The notes beneath the pieces were generated by a model. The model worked only from the letters and a program-made list of their open reading frames with translations, did not search any database and was not told the DNA's origin. A DNA stretch of 64,000 nt from ZC4RG25 sp023428365 (GTDB taxonomy: Bacteria > Pseudomonadota > Alphaproteobacteria > Rhizobiales > Hyphomicrobiaceae): positions 290,654 to 354,653 of the forward strand of contig JBNOAI010000006.1 of NCBI GenBank assembly GCA_050283925.1, in the 5' to 3' direction. The position numbers were made by a program, and so were the translations under genes. Shown in pieces: positions 35,875 through 44,026 of this stretch; position 1 is the first letter of the stretch, and each line of letters starts with the position of its first letter.

Positions 35875-35926
35875 TTGAAGCGCCGCCTGAAAGGTGCGCG
35901 CATATTCCACCAGGAGCTTACCTTCA

Positions 35927-36139
35927 ATGAAAGAAGACATCCCGCGCTTGACGAAATATCTGCGCAAGCAGTTTCGCTCGGAGGCGCTGAAAATCGTGCC
36001 GCAGCCGAAGAAGAAAGATATGGCCGAGGTATTCATCGGCGAGGAGTTCATCGGGCCGCTGTATCGCGAGGAAGAAGACGGCGAGGTGTCCTATCAGCTT
36101 CAGATGGTCATTCTCGACGTTGACCTCGAGGATATGTAA
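35927..36139 (+). CDS. DUF3126 family protein
   Basis: A 70-residue conserved alphaproteobacterial protein (MKEDIPRLTKYLRKQF at the start, then AEVFIGEEFIGPLYREEEDG). It is small, charged and soluble; function unknown. ATG at 35927 has AGGAG ten bases upstream; the frame is open to 35894 but the extension is not conserved. It commonly sits beside cysE, as here, and a gamma carbonic anhydrase gene follows. Confidence 0.82.
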   Translation: MKEDIPRLTKYLRKQFRSEALKIVPQPKKKDMAEVFIGEEFIGPLYREEEDGEVSYQLQMVILDVDLEDM

Positions 36140-36160
36140 CGGTTGCGAGACGGGGAAATC

Positions 36161-36688
36161 ATGGGACTGTATTCACTGGACGGCGTGAAGGTAACGACGC
36201 CGGGCGAGGGCCGCTATTGGGTGGCCGATAACGCCATCGTGCTCGGCAACGTGCATATCGGGGAAAACGCAAGCATCTGGTTCAACACGGTCGCGCGTGG
36301 TGACAGCGACGAAATCGTCATCGGTGCGGGTTCGAATGTGCAGGACGGATGCGTGCTGCATGCTGACCCGGGTTATCCGATGATCATCGAGGAAAACTGC
36401 ACCATCGGGCACATGGTGATGCTGCACGGTTGCCGGGTCGGGCGCGGCAGCTTGATCGGGATCGGATCCATCATCCTCAACGGCGCGGTGATCGGCGAGG
36501 AATGCCTGATCGGTTCGCATTCGCTGATTCCGGAAGGTAAGGTCATCCCGCCGCGGTCCGTTGTGATGGGCTCTCCTGGCAAGGTGGTGCGGGAAGTGAC
36601 GGATGCCGACTTGCGTCGGATGCAGGGTGGCACGAACCACTACCAGAAGAACTGGCGCCGCTTTGTTTCCGGACTGAAGGCGGAGTAG
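36161..36688 (+). CDS. gamma-type carbonic anhydrase family protein
   Basis: A 175-residue left-handed beta-helix protein. Repeats such as VLGNVHIGENASIW and the metal-ligand His positions in VLHADPG and IGHMVMLHGCRVG are those of the CamH/CaiE/PaaY-type branch. Many such proteins bind zinc and some hydrate CO2, but activity is not guaranteed. ATG at 36161 has GGGG six bases before it; an in-frame TTG at 36143 lacks support. It is the third gene of the cysE cluster. Confidence 0.86.
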   Translation: MGLYSLDGVKVTTPGEGRYWVADNAIVLGNVHIGENASIWFNTVARGDSDEIVIGAGSNVQDGCVLHADPGYPMIIEENCTIGHMVMLHGCRVGRGSLIGIGSIILNGAVIGEECLIGSHSLIPEGKVIPPRSVVMGSPGKVVREVTDADLRRMQGGTNHYQKNWRRFVSGLKAE

Positions 36689-36770
36689 ATCGCCGACGGT
36701 GACTTCAAAAGCCAATTGCTGGGCGTGATGATCCGGCAATGTTTTCCACAGTATTGTTCGAAAACAGCGT

Positions 36771-36798
36771 CGCCCAAGTCATTTCGTGTGCTTGGGCG
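36771..36798. terminator. hairpin between convergent genes
   Basis: CGCCCAAG (36771-36778) pairs perfectly with CTTGGGCG (36791-36798). It lies between the ends of two convergent genes. It lacks a T run, so it is only a probable transcript end. Confidence 0.4.
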
Positions 36799-36806
36799 GC
36801 TCGTTA

Positions 36807-37445
36807 TCAGCGCTTCGGCCGTACGACAGAGATCGCGACAGGCGAGTAAGCCTGCGGGTCCAAAGACACCCACACCTTCGGGTCGATGTACGATTGGCGC
36901 ATGATGTAATCGTAAGGCGTCTGGTTCCAGATCTTCAGATCATCGACGACATTGTCGAGAATGTAGTCGCCCTGAGCGGTTCGCGCGGTGAGTACAGCGT
37001 GACCCTGGCCTTTTTCATCACGCACGACGGTCATCAGCAGGGCACTCGCCGGCCAACCGCGCTTGATCAAAATCTGGCGCTTCAACAGGCCATAGTCTTC
37101 GCAATCCCCGCGATCGATAGGAATGACCCAGCGTTCGTTGACGCCATAGATCTCCATGTCCGTCATCGGCTTGATGATGGCGTTGACATGGCGATTGACG
37201 GCATCGAGTTCGCTCAGCCGCTCCGGTGTTGCCTGAAAGCGCTGTTCACGCATCGGCGCGGAGGCACATTCTGCTGGACTCAACTCGCAGAACTGTACGG
37301 CCCCGAAGGGCGCGACGGCCTGCCCAAAAACCCGCATGAAAGGTGATGGCTGGTCATGTGTGCGCGCCCGTGAGTTATCGGCGGCGGCGCTGCCAGCATG
37401 AAGTAGACCTGATACAACTATCAGTACAAGAGCACTTACGCGCAT
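36807..37445 (-). CDS. BTLCP transglutaminase-like cysteine peptidase (LapG-type)
   Basis: A 212-residue exported protein of the bacterial transglutaminase-like cysteine proteinase family. ATG at 37443-37445 starts a signal peptide (VSALVLIVVSGLLHAGSAAA). The catalytic triad is visible: Cys in RGDCEDYGLLKR, His in GQGHAVLTAR and Asp in YILDNVVDD. LapG, the best-known member, cleaves a surface adhesin when c-di-GMP falls. No LapD or large adhesin is in this window, but a tandem PilZ gene lies directly upstream on the same strand. The open frame continues to 37637 without family-like sequence. Confidence 0.84.
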   Translation of the reverse strand: MRVSALVLIVVSGLLHAGSAAADNSRARTHDQPSPFMRVFGQAVAPFGAVQFCELSPAECASAPMREQRFQATPERLSELDAVNRHVNAIIKPMTDMEIYGVNERWVIPIDRGDCEDYGLLKRQILIKRGWPASALLMTVVRDEKGQGHAVLTARTAQGDYILDNVVDDLKIWNQTPYDYIMRQSYIDPKVWVSLDPQAYSPVAISVVRPKR

Positions 37446-37611
37446 AACACGCAAACCCCACCCTATACTCGTCGTACTCGCCGCCCAGTACCCTCTAATC
37501 TGGTTAGCGATAACCCGACTGCTGAATACCTGCCGCGTCTTTGCGACAAAATCGTGTTTGCTACGGGCTCCCGGAAGAGTTCCGTTGCAAAACCGCGAAG
37601 CCCTGAACGGC

Positions 37612-38262
37612 TCAATCGAAGTAGCGCCGCAGGGCATCGGGATTCTGGATGTCTACGAATTCAAGGCCTAGGCCGGTTTCATGATAACGGACCACACGCG
37701 CACGCATGCGCCCCAGCAGTGCTTCAGAACCAATATCCGGTCGGGCGTCTGTTTTGACGGAAGCTCCTGAGACGGAGACGTCAAGGATGCTGACCGGAAT
37801 TACGATGTCGTCATCGAACCGCAGCGAGGCGGACGTGTCGCCAAGACTGATGCGTTCGTGACGGCGCTGCGGCATCTCGTGATCGCCGCTGCGATTGTTC
37901 AGCCATTCGAGCTGGCCGGCGAGCTTGTCGCGCTTGTGCTGCGTTGCCTTCAGCTCGATTGCAAAGCCGCCGTCGAACTGGCGCGCAACGCTGCCTTCCA
38001 GCCCACCGAGGTGCTCGAAATAGACGATGATCCGCTCGCCTTTTTCGACATCGACCGGCGACAGGATCGCTGCGCCGCCGACAGAGATATCGCGGAGCTG
38101 GCAGGGATATTCTTGCTTATTTGCGCGCATGAAGCGGCCGAGCAACGAGATGGAATAGCGCGGATCGCGACGGCGTTCGACGCGCAATGCTGCGGGCACA
38201 TTACTGCTGTGGAGGCTGGCGCTGGCGTCGATGGTCTGGGCGATGTTCGACGTCGATACCAT
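37612..38262 (-). CDS. tandem PilZ domain protein
   Basis: A 216-residue protein with two PilZ domains that likely bind cyclic di-GMP. Each has both binding motifs: RRRDPR with DISVGG in the first, and RRHER with DVSVSG in the second. There is no membrane segment or output domain, so it would act by binding a partner. ATG at 38260-38262 is chosen because the longer frame to 38364 adds unconserved sequence. It precedes the LapG-type peptidase gene by about 165 bases. Confidence 0.8.
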   Translation of the reverse strand: MVSTSNIAQTIDASASLHSSNVPAALRVERRRDPRYSISLLGRFMRANKQEYPCQLRDISVGGAAILSPVDVEKGERIIVYFEHLGGLEGSVARQFDGGFAIELKATQHKRDKLAGQLEWLNNRSGDHEMPQRRHERISLGDTSASLRFDDDIVIPVSILDVSVSGASVKTDARPDIGSEALLGRMRARVVRYHETGLGLEFVDIQNPDALRRYFD

Positions 38263-38430
38263 AATGAGCCCTACAGGGGTGTACGTACGATCTACGCAAC
38301 TCAGCCAGCAGGTGAAGAGCCGGGTGGATGCGCCTTGTGCGATGCTCCTTGAATATCCGGGCAAGGAATTAAAGAAGACCTAACCAAGAGCCCCAATTTG
38401 GCACTCTTCGTGAAATGGGCCGTCCACCGC

Positions 38431-39147
38431 TTAGTCGGTTTCCTGATAGAGCCGCGAAAGACCACCTTCGTAGACGCGAAAATTGCGACGATCGACGCGG
38501 ACCAGGCGCGCGTCACGGACGGCGGGATCGAGGGCGGGTTTGAAGGAGGGCTGTGTGTTCGTAAGTTGATCCGGCCAGATGAGTTCATGGCGGAGCAGAT
38601 AGCGCTCGGTGAGAGGTTCGCTGCCCAGCCAGTGCGCGTTGTCCGTCGTGCTCATGGCACCGAGGAAACGGTCGATCACGGAATTGCTCTGAGACAGAGG
38701 TGCGATCAGCGCCTCAAAATGAACCGTACGTCCGCTGGGACCGCGCGCTTCCAGTTCAAGCAGGGCGACAGCACCACGGTCGGCGACCCGCGACAAGGTG
38801 TGACTCACTGCGAGACCGTCGGACTGACCCCACAGATCCATGAAATTCCGGCCGCGAAATTCCATGCCGAAATACTCGCAGAGGCGTGTTCCAGCCAGAC
38901 GGAAACGGTAGGAAGACGCATCCAGGCGTTCGAGAATGAAGGCTTCCGGCAGGATCGGCGCTAGCCGGGCCGGCTCGATCTCGAAACGGCGCGGAGCCTG
39001 CCGTGTGCCGCGGATCTCATTCCAGTACGCGTACAGTGTCTTGCTGGTCTTATGTTTCATTTCAGTACCCGGCCCCTGCGATGCGTCACGAGCAGGAGCC
39101 TCTGCCCCGTTACTCTCCAACTTCACGGGTTCATGAGCACGATCCAT
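38431..39147 (-). CDS. PAS domain protein (PAS_5 family)
   Basis: A 238-residue protein of the alphaproteobacterial single-PAS family. The core runs from YAYWNEIRGTRQAPRR through ILPEAFILE, YRFRLAGTRLCEYFG and FMDLWG. Caulobacter MopJ, a regulator of motility and the cell cycle, belongs to this family, but the role here is unknown. There is no kinase or DNA-binding domain. It lies in a small group with PilZ and LapG-type genes, all on the minus strand. Confidence 0.75.
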   Translation of the reverse strand: MDRAHEPVKLESNGAEAPARDASQGPGTEMKHKTSKTLYAYWNEIRGTRQAPRRFEIEPARLAPILPEAFILERLDASSYRFRLAGTRLCEYFGMEFRGRNFMDLWGQSDGLAVSHTLSRVADRGAVALLELEARGPSGRTVHFEALIAPLSQSNSVIDRFLGAMSTTDNAHWLGSEPLTERYLLRHELIWPDQLTNTQPSFKPALDPAVRDARLVRVDRRNFRVYEGGLSRLYQETD

Positions 39148-39239
39148 GCCAGTTGGGATGATGCGGCTTAGTGATCGCTGGGCGTTGCCGTGGTTGAGCG
39201 CACCATGTAGACGAGGGCGGACAGCAAAAGGACCTGCCG

Positions 39240-39968
39240 GTGAGCCGCAGAGAACCGATCATTAACGCTCCCACGGTGTTGTTGGTGCTGATCGCGCTGT
39301 TCGTGCTCGTTCAGGTGATTCGCGGTTTTCTGACCGACTATCAAGATGCTTATGGCATGCTGGCGCTTGGATTCATTCCCGCCCGCTATGGCCACGATCT
39401 TTTCGATTTACCGGGTGGATCGGCGGCGGCAGTGTCGTCGTTCGTGACGCATATGTTCGTGCACGGCGACTGGTTTCACCTCGCAATCAACAGCGCTTGG
39501 CTGTTGGCCTTCGGCAGCCCGATCGTGCGCCGCATCGGCACGCTCCGGTTTCTCATCTTCAGCTTGCTCTGCGGGATCGGAGGGGCGCTGACCTTCCTCA
39601 TCATCAATCCGGGGCTTCTGGCTCCGATGGTTGGGGCATCGGGGGCCATTTCCGGACTCATGGGTGGCTTGATGCGCTTCATGTTCAGCGCAATCGATCG
39701 GGGCGGCATCGGTTTATTGCAGAATGGTGCGCCGCACGTTCCGCGCATGGACTTAGGTGAAATGCTGCGCGACCGCCGGGTACTGCTGACGATCGGGATT
39801 TGGATTGCCCTGAATTTTGTTTTCTCTTTTGGTTTCTCAGATGTTGCCGAGATGGGCTCCATCGCCTGGGAGGCCCATCTGGGCGGGTTTTTTGTGGGAC
39901 TTCTCACGTTCGGACTGTTCGATCGGCAGCCAGAACCGCAACCAAGCCCTGCGCCGCCGGAGATGTGA
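39240..39968 (+). CDS. rhomboid family intramembrane serine protease
   Basis: A 242-residue membrane protease. Six or so hydrophobic segments are visible. The catalytic Ser lies in the GASGAISGLMGG motif near residue 131 and the catalytic His in a later membrane segment (AHLGGFFVG). The conserved HMFVHGDWFHLAIN segment follows the first loop. The start is GTG at 39240, with AAGGA seven bases upstream. Substrate unknown. Confidence 0.87.
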   Translation: MSRREPIINAPTVLLVLIALFVLVQVIRGFLTDYQDAYGMLALGFIPARYGHDLFDLPGGSAAAVSSFVTHMFVHGDWFHLAINSAWLLAFGSPIVRRIGTLRFLIFSLLCGIGGALTFLIINPGLLAPMVGASGAISGLMGGLMRFMFSAIDRGGIGLLQNGAPHVPRMDLGEMLRDRRVLLTIGIWIALNFVFSFGFSDVAEMGSIAWEAHLGGFFVGLLTFGLFDRQPEPQPSPAPPEM

Positions 39969-40151
39969 CCCATCTTGCGCCGATCAACATTATGAAGCAC
40001 GATTGTCGCAGCGGGAGTTTGTTTTCCCGAAGAAGAGGGCCTGTTTGAACCGCGGTTGCATGACCCGGTTGGATGGTACGTCTCGGCTGATCTAGCCGAT
40101 GCCCTCGGCGTGCCAGGGGTCTGCCGGCCGCTCGGACGGGAGATCGCGTCT

Positions 40152-40583
40152 ATGAACGTGGCTGCCATCTTGAAAGGAAAAGGCCGCGCCGTCGCCACGA
40201 CACGGCCGGAAGCCTTGATGCAGAGCGTCGTCGAGAAGCTCTCAGCAAAAAAGATCGGTGCGATAGTCGTGGTCGGGGCCAATGGCGTCGTCGCCGGCAT
40301 TATCTCGGAACGGGATATCATCCGCGCGATTGCCGAGCGTGGGCCAGACGCTCTGACATTGCCGGTGTCGGAATTCATGACGCGTCAGGTCGTTAGTTGC
40401 GGTGAAGGGGATACGCTGGACGAGTTGATGGCGACGATGACCGCGTCGCGTTTCCGGCACATTCCGGTCATCGAAGACAGATCGCTGGTCGGCATTGTTT
40501 CGATCGGGGACGTGGTCAAGCACCACATCGCTGAGGTCGAGATGGAAGCGAGTGCACTTAGAACTTATCTGGTCGCCGGCTGA
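40152..40583 (+). CDS. CBS-pair domain protein
   Basis: A 143-residue protein made of two CBS motifs, which bind adenine nucleotides such as AMP or SAM. The first is seen at VGANGVVAGIISERDIIRAI and the second at SRFRHIPVIEDRSLVGIVSI. The ATG at 40152 starts the conserved region (MNVAAILKGKG); the frame is open to 40056. No attached enzyme domain, so it is probably a regulatory subunit. It converges with a patatin gene. Confidence 0.85.
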   Translation: MNVAAILKGKGRAVATTRPEALMQSVVEKLSAKKIGAIVVVGANGVVAGIISERDIIRAIAERGPDALTLPVSEFMTRQVVSCGEGDTLDELMATMTASRFRHIPVIEDRSLVGIVSIGDVVKHHIAEVEMEASALRTYLVAG

Positions 40584-40636
40584 TCCGGTCCACCGTCCGG
40601 CGCTGCGAGGGGGGGGCGCCGGCGGGTCTCAACCGG

Positions 40637-41614
40637 CTATGGCCTGGCCTCTCCGTTGATTGCCCTGACGGCAATCCGGGGCTCATAATGGCGACGGGCG
40701 GCAATCTCATTGGAAATGTCTTCAATCTCACGCGAAGCAGCAGCATGGCCGCGTGCGATCAGGTCTTCGCCGCGATGGAAGTCGAATGGGCCGATCCCGG
40801 TGAGGCGCGGTGAGATCATCGCATCCGGTGGATCCCCGGCGAGACGAGAACGGGCGATCCGATCCTGGACAATGTTGAACGCGTCCACGACCACCGTCGA
40901 GATTCCGGGAGTTGCTTCCTCGCCGCCGCCGCGTCCGAAAAGCTGGCGGTGCAAGAGCTTCAGAGCTGACCGCGCGCTGCTGGTCTTTTCCTGGGGTGGC
41001 TCAGGCAGCGTGGCTTCCACTTGCTCTACCGGGATGTTGGGAACGACGGTCCCGCGTCCGCACATGTCGGCGTTGAGGTTGACCGCGATCACGTAGCGCG
41101 CACCCAAGGCCCGGCAGACCGATACGGGTACGGGGTTGACCAGGGCACCATCGAACAGCCAGCGGCCGGAGACATTGACCGGCCTGAAGATACCGGGCAG
41201 CGCATAGGAGGCGCGCATCGCGTCCACCAGACGGCCTTTCGAAATCCAGATCTCGTGACCGGTCCCGATTTCGGTCGCGACGGCAGTATAGGCGGTATCG
41301 AAGCTTTCGATCTCGACGTCGCCCAAATGCTCGCCAAGCCGGTCGCACAGTCTCTGACCAGTGATCAGGCCTGACCCGGCCATGTTGAAATCAAGGTAAC
41401 CGAAGACTTTGCGACGCGTGAGCTGTTTGGCGAATTCGCCAAGCTGATCCAACCGGCCGGCAATGTGACAGCCGCCGACGACGGCGCCTATGGATGTCCC
41501 GGCGATAATGTCAGGAACGATGCCGGCATCGAGTAGCGCCCTCAGTACCCCGATGTGCGCCCAGCCGCGGGCCGCCCCACCGCCCAATGCCAACCCGATC
41601 TTGACCTTAGCCAT
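40637..41614 (-). CDS. patatin-like phospholipase family protein
   Basis: A 325-residue patatin-fold hydrolase of the RssA/YchK type. The glycine-rich oxyanion loop is GLALGGGAARGWAHIG at residues 7-22, the nucleophile elbow GTSIG is near residue 40, and the catalytic Asp is in the DGALVNPVP motif near residue 154. No signal peptide. Possible substrates are phospholipids or acyl esters. Confidence 0.88.
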   Translation of the reverse strand: MAKVKIGLALGGGAARGWAHIGVLRALLDAGIVPDIIAGTSIGAVVGGCHIAGRLDQLGEFAKQLTRRKVFGYLDFNMAGSGLITGQRLCDRLGEHLGDVEIESFDTAYTAVATEIGTGHEIWISKGRLVDAMRASYALPGIFRPVNVSGRWLFDGALVNPVPVSVCRALGARYVIAVNLNADMCGRGTVVPNIPVEQVEATLPEPPQEKTSSARSALKLLHRQLFGRGGGEEATPGISTVVVDAFNIVQDRIARSRLAGDPPDAMISPRLTGIGPFDFHRGEDLIARGHAAASREIEDISNEIAARRHYEPRIAVRAINGEARP

Positions 41615-41789
41615 AACTCAACCTTCGCGTGCCCCGGCCGAGGCAACGGCCCCTACGCTTACATCGTACATCAAGGTTAGCCGGGAAATCATGCCAGCTC
41701 CTTGCGACCAGGGATTCATGCTAAACGAGCTTGATTAAGCCGCGCTTTACATAAGCTGCGGCTCACGGCGAAGGTTCCGCAAACGTGGA

Positions 41790-42224
41790 TTATTTCTTTT
41801 CCGGCGGAAGGTTGGCGAGCCGGGTTGCTCCGCCGGCTGAGGGCGTCAACGCTCTGTAAAAGCAGGATCGCTGTCCGGTATGGCATGCAACACCATCGCC
41901 AGCGACCGTGGCCTTGAGCCAGACTACGTCCTGATCACAGTCGGTGCGGATCTCGTGGACGTTGAGGACATTGCCGCTTTCTTCGCCCTTCTTCCACATC
42001 CGGCCGCGCGAACGGGTCCAGAAGTGGCCGTGTCCGGTCTCGATGGTCAAAGCCAGCGCTTCGGCATTCATCCAGGCGAACATGAGGACATCGCCGGTCG
42101 TCAGATCCGTGACGATCGCCGGGATCAGTCCATCCGGCCCGAACTTGGGCTGGAACACGTCGCCGTGTTCGATCTCCTCGGTCGTGCCGCGAGCAGCAAA
42201 GGGTGCAGGCTTATCGCCTGACAT
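41790..42224 (-). CDS. hisI: phosphoribosyl-AMP cyclohydrolase
   Basis: A 144-residue enzyme that opens the purine ring of phosphoribosyl-AMP, the third step of histidine synthesis. Family motifs are VLMFAWMNAEAL, HFWTRSRGRMWKKGEESGN and the zinc cysteines in RTDCDQD and VACHTGQRSCFYR. ATG at 42222-42224 has AGGAG eight bases before it; the ATG at 42243-42245 would place that site inside the gene. It follows folE on the same strand. Confidence 0.94.
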   Translation of the reverse strand: MSGDKPAPFAARGTTEEIEHGDVFQPKFGPDGLIPAIVTDLTTGDVLMFAWMNAEALALTIETGHGHFWTRSRGRMWKKGEESGNVLNVHEIRTDCDQDVVWLKATVAGDGVACHTGQRSCFYRALTPSAGGATRLANLPPEKK

Positions 42225-42248
42225 GGCGGAAACTCCTGAAGGCAACGA

Positions 42249-42920
42249 TTAACGCTTGTGGCGCGGGGTCGTTGCCAGGGTCAAAAATCGATCGCGCATG
42301 GCCGCGTCCGTTGCAAAGGCGCCAAGGAAACGCGTCGTGACGGCGGAAGCTCCGGGATGGTGGACGCCGCGCGTCGTCATGCACTGGTGCTCGGCCTCGA
42401 TCATCACCGCGACGCCAAGGGGAGCCAGCGCCTTGTCGATTGCATCGGCAATCTCAGCACTGAGCGTTTCCTGGGTTTGCAGACGTTTGGCGTAGACCTC
42501 AACAACGCGGGCCAATTTCGACAGTCCGGCAACGCGTCCGTTCGGGATATAGGCGACATGCGCGATGCCGATGAACGGTGCGATATGGTGCTCGCAATGG
42601 CTCTCGACGCGAATGTCGCGCATCATCACGATGTCGTCATAGCCTGCGACGTCCTCGAAGGTCGGCTCCTGCAGGATGGCGATGGCGTCCTGGCCGTAGC
42701 CGCGGAAATACTCCCGATAAGCATCCGCAACGCGGCGCGGGGTGTCGCGCAGACCTTCGCGGTTGGGATCGTCCCCGGCCCAGGCGAGCAGGGTGCGCAC
42801 GGCTTCCTCGGCCTCTTCCTGGGTCGGCCGCGTCGGCGGTGCAGGCTTTTTGAACGGGGCGGAGGAGATATTTGTCACTGGGCGATTCCGGCTCACGCGA
42901 GTATTGCGCGCGTGCGACAC
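42249..42920 (-). CDS. folE: GTP cyclohydrolase I
   Basis: A 223-residue enzyme converting GTP to dihydroneopterin triphosphate, for folate and often also queuosine precursors. Zinc and catalytic motifs include ESHCEHHIAPFIG, QTQETLSAEIAD and EAEHQCMTTRGVHHPG. The start is GTG at 42918-42920. The gene is divergent from the iron-sulfur scaffold gene and shares an AT-rich dyad with it. queC and queF lie a few kb away. Confidence 0.94.
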   Translation of the reverse strand: MSHARNTRVSRNRPVTNISSAPFKKPAPPTRPTQEEAEEAVRTLLAWAGDDPNREGLRDTPRRVADAYREYFRGYGQDAIAILQEPTFEDVAGYDDIVMMRDIRVESHCEHHIAPFIGIAHVAYIPNGRVAGLSKLARVVEVYAKRLQTQETLSAEIADAIDKALAPLGVAVMIEAEHQCMTTRGVHHPGASAVTTRFLGAFATDAAMRDRFLTLATTPRHKR

Positions 42921-42952
42921 CGGACATGGTGAGACGGGCGCTTAGGTTCTCG

Positions 42953-42980
42953 CACTATAGCTATAGCTCGCTATATAGTG
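42953..42980. promoter_or_regulatory. AT-rich dyad between folE and the Fe-S scaffold gene
   Basis: CACTATA (42953-42959) and TATAGTG (42974-42980) form an inverted repeat around AGCTATAGCT, itself a palindrome (42959-42968). Several CTATA units repeat in the stretch. It stands out from GC-rich surroundings and lies within the divergent promoter region, so it may be an operator plus overlapping -10 elements. The regulator is not known. Confidence 0.45.
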
Positions 42981-43058
42981 TGGGTACGCAAGTCGCAAGC
43001 CAACGGGGCTAGGCCAAAAGGCACAAAGTCCGCCGGATGCGACGTAACGGAGCAGGGA

Positions 43059-43529
43059 ATGACTGTTCTGAACGAAATGTACAATACGCGGATTTTCGAG
43101 CTCGCCGCTGAGATCCCGCGCCAGGAACGCCTCGCCGATGCGGATGCGTCCGCGACCGCGCATTCCAAGCTGTGTGGTTCGACGGTATCCATCGATCTGA
43201 AGCTGGACGATGCCGGGCGGGTGAGCGGCTTCGGCCAGTCCGTGAAGGCGTGTCTGCTGGGGCAGGCGGCAGCCTCGGTCGTGGGCCGCGAGATTGTCGG
43301 GTCCAGCGCGGCAGAGCTGCGCGAAGTTGGCCGCACCATGCGCCGGATGCTGAAGGAGGACGGGCCTCCGCCGACCGGCCGTTGGGCCGACCTGGGCGTG
43401 TTGCAGCCGGTCAAGGACTACAAGGCGCGGCACGCATCGACGTTGCTGGTGTTTGATGCCGTCGAGCGGGCGTTGACGGATATCGAGGCGCGGCGATCCG
43501 GTGCGGAGCCGTCCGTGGCAGCGCAATGA
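43059..43529 (+). CDS. iron-sulfur cluster assembly scaffold protein (NifU/IscU N-terminal-like)
   Basis: A 156-residue scaffold-fold protein. Two of the three cluster cysteines are visible (HSKLCGS and KACLLGQA); the third position in DYKARHASTLL is Ala, as in a common alphaproteobacterial branch. ATG at 43059 (MTVLNEMYNTRIFEL) has an AGGG upstream. The ORF is open to 42978 but the extension lies in the promoter dyad. Its end overlaps the yidD start by four bases. Confidence 0.82.
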   Translation: MTVLNEMYNTRIFELAAEIPRQERLADADASATAHSKLCGSTVSIDLKLDDAGRVSGFGQSVKACLLGQAAASVVGREIVGSSAAELREVGRTMRRMLKEDGPPPTGRWADLGVLQPVKDYKARHASTLLVFDAVERALTDIEARRSGAEPSVAAQ

Positions 43530-43906
43530 CACACGATGTCAGCAACTCCGCCGTTAAGCGGGCTCGGTGGTTGCTGGCGCTGGGCCTGAAGGTTCCGATC
43601 CACGTTTATCGCTATACCCTCAAGCCGTTCGTCGGCTGGCATTGCCGGCACCTGCCGACGTGTTCGGAGTATGCCCTGGAGGCGATTGACACGAACGGCG
43701 CGTGGCGGGGCTTCTGGCTGACGACCTCTCGGCTGTGCCGCTGCCACCGTCTTGGAACGGCCGGGGTCGATCCCGTCCCCGATATCCGGGCGGAGCGGCA
43801 TACCTGGGCGCCCTGGCTGTACGGCCGCTGGACTGGGCGGCACATGGTGCATCATTGGGCCAGGACAACCGGGGCTGAGGCCGGTTCCAAAGTCCGTCAC
43901 ACTTGA
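43526..43906 (+). CDS. yidD: membrane protein insertion efficiency factor YidD
   Basis: A 126-residue member of the YidD (haemolysin-like) family that aids membrane-protein insertion with YidC. It shows the conserved IHVYRYTLKPFVGWHCRHLP, TCSEYALEAID and GFWLTTSRLCRCHRLG with the family cysteines. It is longer than the ~85-residue E. coli form, with a basic tail. The usual neighbours rnpA and yidC are absent, as often in alphaproteobacteria. Confidence 0.88.
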   Translation: MTHDVSNSAVKRARWLLALGLKVPIHVYRYTLKPFVGWHCRHLPTCSEYALEAIDTNGAWRGFWLTTSRLCRCHRLGTAGVDPVPDIRAERHTWAPWLYGRWTGRHMVHHWARTTGAEAGSKVRHT

Positions 43907-44026
43907 CAGCAACCCCATGTTGTCTGCAACAACGCCCGCCTGCGGATCGGCGGGGGCAGCACGCCCTTTGGTCCGCACCATCTTACCTGCGCGGTATGCA
44001 GTGAGTGAGAAACAAGGAGAATGACG
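43907..44026 (+). other. thrS leader region
   Basis: A 120-base leader before thrS. It contains a CCCGCC (43935-43940) / GGCGGG (43949-43954) hairpin without a T run. thrS leaders are autoregulated in some bacteria, but no operator resembling tRNA-Thr was recognised here. Confidence 0.3.
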
